Source: Clarireedia homoeocarpa
Taxonomy: Eukaryota; Ascomycota; Leotiomycetes; Helotiales; Rutstroemiaceae
Reading direction: 5' to 3'
Length of the DNA stretch: 64,000 bases
Assembly (NCBI GenBank): GCA_001465935.1
Contig: LNKV01000009.1
Location: forward strand, 248,001 to 312,000
The position numbers were made by a program, and so were the translations under genes. The notes beneath the pieces were generated by a model. The model searched no databases. It was not told where the DNA came from and saw only the letters and a program-made list of their open reading frames with translations. The stretch's first letter is position 1, and each line of letters opens with the position of its first letter. Positions 58,562-64,000 of this stretch are shown here, one piece after another.

Positions 58562-60936
58562 TCAGTTGGCGCGGATGACGAGCTTGGAGAGGAACTTGTT
58601 GGATAAGCAATCAAAGTCTCTTCGGTCAAATTTCGCATCAGGTCGAGTTCGGAGGTAGGATTCTGGATGGAATATTAGTACATGATAATGGGGTGGGAGC
58701 AATAAAGTATGAGGAGCTTACCATGCTTCGTAACATGACCCCTCATTTCGGTCATGGCTTCGCAGACAGCAACATTGTTGTTGAGAAGCTGACCATGTCT
58801 TCTAGTCTCCCACTCAGTGAAAGCAGGGAGCTTTTGGGAGATGGCATGGAAAAGACCGACGATGACACCAACCGGAGTAGTCTCCATGTCGGTGCAGAAC
58901 TTGTTCACAGCAGCTTGATCGGGGACACGGTAGTGGCAGTCGAATTGCATCTCTTCCCAGACAGCAAGAAGGATGGAAGCGAGCATGAAAATGGTGGGCC
59001 AGTTCTTGAGTCTGTCACCGCTGTAGACGCTGGAGTAGAGCGACGAGAGCTCTTCGAGAATCTCCTTTTGCAATTCGCGCCACATGTCGGCTAACGCACA
59101 CTTGATTTGGAAGTTGATCATAACGGGAGCAATAACCTTGCCATTGTATTTGGACTCTTCGTCATCGATAACACCTTCCATTGGGTGCTCATCCCCGCGC
59201 TGCTCAACCATGGTTACATGTAGAGTAAGATTGTATGCAAGAACGAGTTTCAGAGCCTTGCGGACGACAGGGACCTTCTCCTTCATGTAGTAGCGGTGAG
59301 CAGTCTTCAAGATATCAGTGATGAAAGGAGTGCCCTCAAAGTACTCGTCGATGAATTCTTCGAATGGTCCATCGATATGCTTGTCAAGGTACTCGGAAAG
59401 TGCTTCGTTAGATACTCCTTCAGAACCAGCAGACATACGCTCGGTGCGAGACTCAAACTCAATGGGCTCCTCGTGATCGGCCTCTACCCAGTCGACATTG
59501 AAACAACTGTCATCGCTAACGTAGACTTCTCTGGCCATGATTGGAAGAGCGAATCCATAGCCGTGAGTAATCCAGAGTAGCTCCTCCTTCTGAGAGAATC
59601 CCTTGATGTTGTAAACTGATACTCCACGACCCACGTGACGTTCGTAATCCGCTTTCCAGTCCTTCATGAAGTAGCCAATGTCCTTGATGTCGATACGAGT
59701 ACAAGGCACTTGCCACAAACGAGCGTGGGAAGGTTGGCATCCAGCACATGGCTCACCAGTATCACATGTCTTCTTCAAGAACTTGCAACGCAAGCAAGCT
59801 CTCAACTTCCGTATTTCGCTTGCTTGTTTCCTCTGCTCAGGTAATAATGGACCACGCCTTCTTCCCACGCGTTTCTCGGTAGCATCTTTCTTTCCGTTCG
59901 AGGTGCGGCGAATTACAGGTTTCGTGGCTTTGGCAGTGGGGCTCTTCTTGGGACCGGAATTTCTTCGGGTGGGGGGAGACGATGTACTTGATGGGGTGGT
60001 TCGGTTGGAGGTAGTAGTGGAAGATGTTGCCTTGATTGCGACGGGAGCGACCGCTGCAGCAGGGCTGATAATGTCATGGCTGTGAGAGTGATTGTGATGG
60101 TGAGTTTCTCCATGAAAACAGTTACGGTGCCCACCTGTCACATCCAAAAAGCTGTCAGATCCTGGTGAATACGGTGAGTATGGATAAGAGGATAAATCTT
60201 CGAAGCTGCTGAAAGAGTCGATCGTCTGGTTTCCATCGGATGAATCGGAATGAGTTCGGAGATGTAATGTCTGTCCCGGATTGAAAATCGCTGCGTTATG
60301 CGCCTGTTGATATGTGTTGAAATCCGGATACGTATCTACCGTTGCCCATCCATTATCGCTACTCGAACTTGGTAATGACAAAACCTCCAAATATGTCCCC
60401 GTTGGCGAATTGCTCCCAAGACTCTGGCGCCCAATACTCGGTAATCCATGGCTCCCATTGTACATCGCCGCCTCAAATTCGTGCCAATCCTGCCATTGCA
60501 TCGCCTGCGCCTCTACTGTTTGCGCGAGCCCATTGAACGGGGTTTCCATCTGAAGACTGGCTTCGAGTGCCGCTTGCGTCGTTGGTATCGTCGGTAAAGC
60601 ATAGTCGAGAGGAGAAGTTTGGTAAGGGCTTCCAAATGTATACTGCGGACCCATCAAAGTACTGTCCTGAATGAATTGCGATAGCTGATGAGATTGCGGT
60701 TGTATGGGCCAGTCGGTTAACAGTGTTGGTGAACTAAGATGCGCTGGTTGATACTGATGATTCCCATTATGTCCTGGCGATGTCTCCCTTCGTTCGTCCG
60801 CGGCTCCTGAGGCCATATCCAACGGTAATGGCCATGTTGAACGTGTAGCCATATTGCTAAATTGATATCGTGGGTCACGCTGCTCGAAAGATAGGTCCAG
60901 CAGACCTTCTGACGAGAAATCGAGATTAGAGGTCAT
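58562..60936 (-). CDS. Zn2Cys6-like transcription factor
   Basis: Probable fungal nuclear regulator. Exons 60936-58722 and 58662-58562 (59-nt intron with ACTAAT branch site) give 771 residues ending in LSNKFLSKLVIRAN. Residues 1-300 are Ser/Thr/Pro/Gln-rich with a His-rich tract near 275-288 (THHHNHSHSHD). A basic stretch (RVGRRRGPL, 356-364) precedes the cysteine cluster C381-x2-C384-x6-C391-x5-C397-x2-C400-x11-C412. This is the Zn2Cys6 pattern with an unusually wide last gap (commonly 6-8). The C-terminal 350 residues are helical and mostly lack the classic fungal_trans signature (FHAISQKLPAFTEWETRRH, FMLASILLAVWEEMQFDC). Many fungal paralogues of this architecture exist; target genes are unknown. 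Confidence 0.85.
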
Positions 60937-63900
60937 TGTCGCGGATTACTTGTTGGAATGGTCAATAGTATTGTAAGAAAGAGGGTCAAGACACCGCTCT
61001 TTGAAGAAGAGGGAAACCTCACGATGTAAGTCGGTGTGTGGCCTATTGGTAGGAGAAGTTCGTAGGTAGAGAGTAGGATCCACATAAGGAGCGGTGTGGG
61101 AATTCGGCAAACTTATACGACCCCAGCCATTCTGCTTCCACAGGCAATTCTTCGCCGAATCAGAAACGACTACTGGAACCACTTATGGACCGAAGCGTAC
61201 TGGAGCGAGCTCTTACTGCAGGGCAGCATGAGACTACTGCGAGCTCTGGAGGTCATGTGTCCAATGAACGGCGATAGAGGGCAATATTTACGATATTTAC
61301 TGGGCGAGCGAAGTGCGGGTTCAGGGCAAGCCCATGTTCAGGGAAGCAATAGCAGCAATACAGCAAAGAAGACCGACCGGCGTTGAGAGTGGGTAGGATT
61401 TGCAGGTTTGCAGGCCACCAGCTCATCCATCCATTTTCAGAGTACGGACAGGCTCCTCAGAGTCCTACTGTATAGTACCTGCTCCACCATGAATGGCTAC
61501 GAATGGGGCTGCGAATGGGGCGACGAAGGGGGGCACCCTTCTCGTGCGACTGGATCCTGGGACTTTGGGGGGGCTTCTACTGCTGGAAAGAGGGGAAGGT
61601 CTGAGGCAAAGTCGTGATGGATACGATTCACTCGACTCAACCGAATCAACCGACTCAAATGGCTCCATCGACTCCATCGACTCCATCGACACTGGACACT
61701 CGTTTGAAAACGCATTGTGTGTAGGCTGTTCGATCGTACCGGATTGAGTCAAGAATGCCCATCTAGGCCTCTAATTCCGCGAACTCTCCTCTTCTGCCGG
61801 CTCAGAGGAGACCCGTCCATCAGCAGCAGCTTTCCACGGAATAGGTTCCGGATCGCTCCAAGCGGCCGTCGTTGTGCAGGTGGCAAGAACTTGGAGGAGA
61901 TGCATTTGCCATTGTGGCCCGATTTTCAATGTACAGGTACTTTAGTTACAGTGTTTTGATTTATTTGGCCTGTAACGAAGTAAGAGCTTTCACGGTGTCT
62001 ATGCTAGTTTGAAATGTTGATATACAGTACTTAAAAGGCTCCATCAAGGGAAAGGAGCTTTCCATCACTGTTTATTTTTTATTTGTTTTTTTTTCTCTCG
62101 TTCTTCCGCTCGGCTGTCTTGTGCTGTGTTTGTGCACGTCTCTTTGTCTGGCCCTCGGGACGTCAGATCTTCTTCGCCTACAGCCGAGCGTAACTTAAAA
62201 CAAGATGGCGCTGGCGTTGGCGTTGGCGTTGGTGTTAGTGCTGGGTGTTGGTGCTGGTGTTGGCGTTGGCGCTGGTGCTGGTGCTGGTGCCGGTGCCGGT
62301 GCCGTAACCCTAACACGCCCAAGTATCTCCCATCGACATCTTCAATAGTAGCAAGACAAGAAACAAAGAAATCGTCGACTCCGTACAACACAACACAACA
62401 CGACACAACACAACACAACACAACATCTGCTACGCACGCCGTCTCGCGACTGCAAAATAGGGGATCATCTTACAATGCTGGTCTGTCCGATCTTTGGTCT
62501 TGGGCTGATCACCGAATGCGTACGGTAAAGGATCAATTCCGCAATCGGGCTAAGTTTCCAGAAAAGGCAATGTAGCAATGGCAGGGAATTGGTGATCCGC
62601 CGGGTGCAGCAGCCAGCTCAACCCCTTCGCTCTTCAATATCTTATCCGACTAACATTATGGTCACAGACTCGCAGTTGGACGTGGGAGTTGGAGTTGGAG
62701 TTGCTTACGCCGTCCCTGCCCACTTACCACTTACCCGTACCCCGTGCCCGTACCCCATTCTTACTTCTTGCCTCTTTCGCTTTCGCTTTCTGTCTTAAGA
62801 CTAAAACACATCCCGCCCACCACCTCTACGAAACATCTTCGGATTGATGTAATACCTCGTACCCTCTAATTGCTCCACGTTACTTGTTACTTGGGCACAA
62901 TGTCGACAAAGTACCAAGTACGCCAGATCTTGTCAAAGAACTCCAAGACACAATCATGCTTTTACTCGAGAACAGCCTCGTTCATATCGTGAGATCAATC
63001 AAAATTCAAGTCAAGAATGACGGGCAGCCGCAATATGCGACCAACTCAATGTGCCCCTCCTTTCCCCTCCTTCCCCTCATAGTTTCAAGATCATGGATAT
63101 CTTTTCTTGGATTTGGGTCCGGAAATAACCCCGACTCCCGCTGGGTCAGCATATACTCTCGTATCTCGTCCTCTTATGATGCTGATCGAGCCGTTTACTA
63201 TTGTAGCTGCATGACAGAATTCATGCGAAAACGCCTTCCACTCCCAGAACCATGCTTTGGCCATAATCCCGCAGCGGATAAAAGCTCCAATGGTTTCCCT
63301 CCATTGGATAACCTTGATGACCTTGATGACATTCCCGGAATCAGTCTATGCCGACATATTGCTCGCATATCGCGCCCATGTCAGTTGTAGAACAACTCTA
63401 ATGCTTAATGTCAGATTCGGAGATTTGTCAGGATTGTATTTAATACCTGTGTAGATATGTATGTGACTTCATGTGTTATCATTTGTGGTGGTATACTTGT
63501 ATTCTCCTTCTTGATCCTCCACCAACTCATCCTGATAAACGTAATGTGCTCCATCCATGGATTTCGAGGATGATAACATCAGATGATGCAGCATGGATGT
63601 CTTGTCTCGGGTGATTGGAATCGGGCACCTTGTACTACCAACCATAGATATCACCTATCGGTTAAGACCGAACGAAGGATGACAGACTAAACGTCCAATG
63701 ATGTTTCGCCGACAAAAGATATGAAAAGTCACAAGTACGGCAGCTTGCATGCTCTAAAGATCTTGTCCCTTCCTCTTTGGAGCATCCAAGGAGCACCCAA
63801 GGAGCACGCAGAGAACATTGTTTGCATACTCAATTGACCTTTTGGAACACAAAGACGACATCATAATCGAAGCACGAGTCCGGAGGCTGCTGTCCGTGGC

Positions 63901-64000
63901 TCGCGTGGGCGAACTTTTAGGTACAGCATTTTAGCAGCCTTCTGTAGTGCCAGTAGTGCCAGTAGTGAAAAAGAAACTTAGCGAGTCTTCGCGTAGCTCA
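60937..64000. other. Intergenic to window end, 3.1 kb
   Basis: Left part is the promoter of the Zn2Cys6-like gene. No gene is supported; the 168-codon plus-strand frame at 62884-63390 begins with TTG and has no domain. Repeats: TCCATCGAC units (about 61663-61691), a GGCGTT/GGTGCT hexamer array (62206-62304) and a CAACA/ACACA array (62385-62425). Confidence 0.55.
62206..62304. repeat. Degenerate GGYGYT hexamer array
   Basis: About 16 units of GGCGTT, GGTGTT, GGTGCT and GGTGCC, ending at a CCGTAACCCTAAC sequence. Units differ mainly by transitions. Confidence 0.85.

Noticed and set aside
62126..62575. 149-codon frame over the hexamer array
   Set aside because: Mostly translated simple repeat (Cys/Trp/Arg runs) and not a plausible protein.
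62884..63390. 168-codon plus-strand frame
   Set aside because: Begins with TTG, has no domain or splice partner, and ordinary codon composition.
1..64000. tRNA, 5S rRNA or U6 genes
   Set aside because: A visual search for B-box-like GGTTCGAATCC and conserved small-RNA cores on both strands found only matches inside coding exons. A covariance-model scan was not possible.

Overview
The window is nuclear DNA of a filamentous ascomycete (Pezizomycotina). The evidence is short introns (mostly 46-100 nt) with GTATGT or GTAAGT donors and CTAAC-type branch sites, a HET-C gene, a fungal-type sterol C-4 3-ketoreductase (ERG27), an orotidine-5'-phosphate decarboxylase with the insertion seen in moulds, and a PHO85-type cyclin. 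The overall look suggests Leotiomycetes (Sclerotinia/Botrytis relatives), but that placement is an inference from general resemblance and was not tested. No bacterial-style operon, rRNA or CRISPR array was seen, and no tRNA was recognised by eye.

Layout: het-c (-, 1.3-3.8 kb) and the sphingolipid fatty acid 2-hydroxylase SCS7 (+, 4.6-5.8 kb) are divergent. An RBM39-like splicing factor (+, 6.4-8.3), an unrecognised coiled-coil protein (+, 9.9-11.7), a VWA-domain protein (-, 14.0-15.1) and a cytosolic Hsp70 with heat-shock elements (+, 18.1-20.1) follow. The 20.1-22.1 kb interval is the most unusual stretch. It has a diverged direct duplication enclosing an 18-bp tandem array, extreme G-runs and a 366-bp MITE-like element with long terminal inverted repeats and TA target duplications. 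Next come OMP decarboxylase (-, 22.1-23.2), a five-exon GH81 endo-1,3-beta-glucanase (-, 25.7-29.0), the SSU-processome protein UTP14 (-, 30.7-33.6) head-to-head with mitochondrial ribosomal protein mL41 (+, 33.8-34.2), an archaemetzincin-type protease (-, 34.7-36.0) and a PHO85-type cyclin (-, 37.1-38.2).

A 7.3-kb interval (38.2-45.5 kb) has no supportable gene. It is followed by ERG27 (-, 45.5-47.2) divergent from a glycerol-3-phosphate acyltransferase (+, 48.5-50.9), a BRAP2/ETP1-type RING-UBP-finger protein (-, 51.4-53.8), tetrameric polyubiquitin (-, 54.4-55.4) and a Zn2Cys6-like regulator (-, 58.6-60.9). The last 3 kb is intergenic and rich in simple repeats.

The genes are mostly housekeeping and are not one pathway. 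Local themes are membrane lipid synthesis (SCS7, ERG27, GPAT), ribosome production (UTP14, mL41) and proteostasis (Hsp70, polyubiquitin, BRAP2-like). No convincing new multi-gene system was found. The best leads are the repeat complex at 20.4-22.1 kb, the unrecognised 576-residue protein with a GTCCGT donor, and the short-tailed Hsp70. Exon boundaries were worked out by eye from reading frame and splice motifs; every spliced total is divisible by three.
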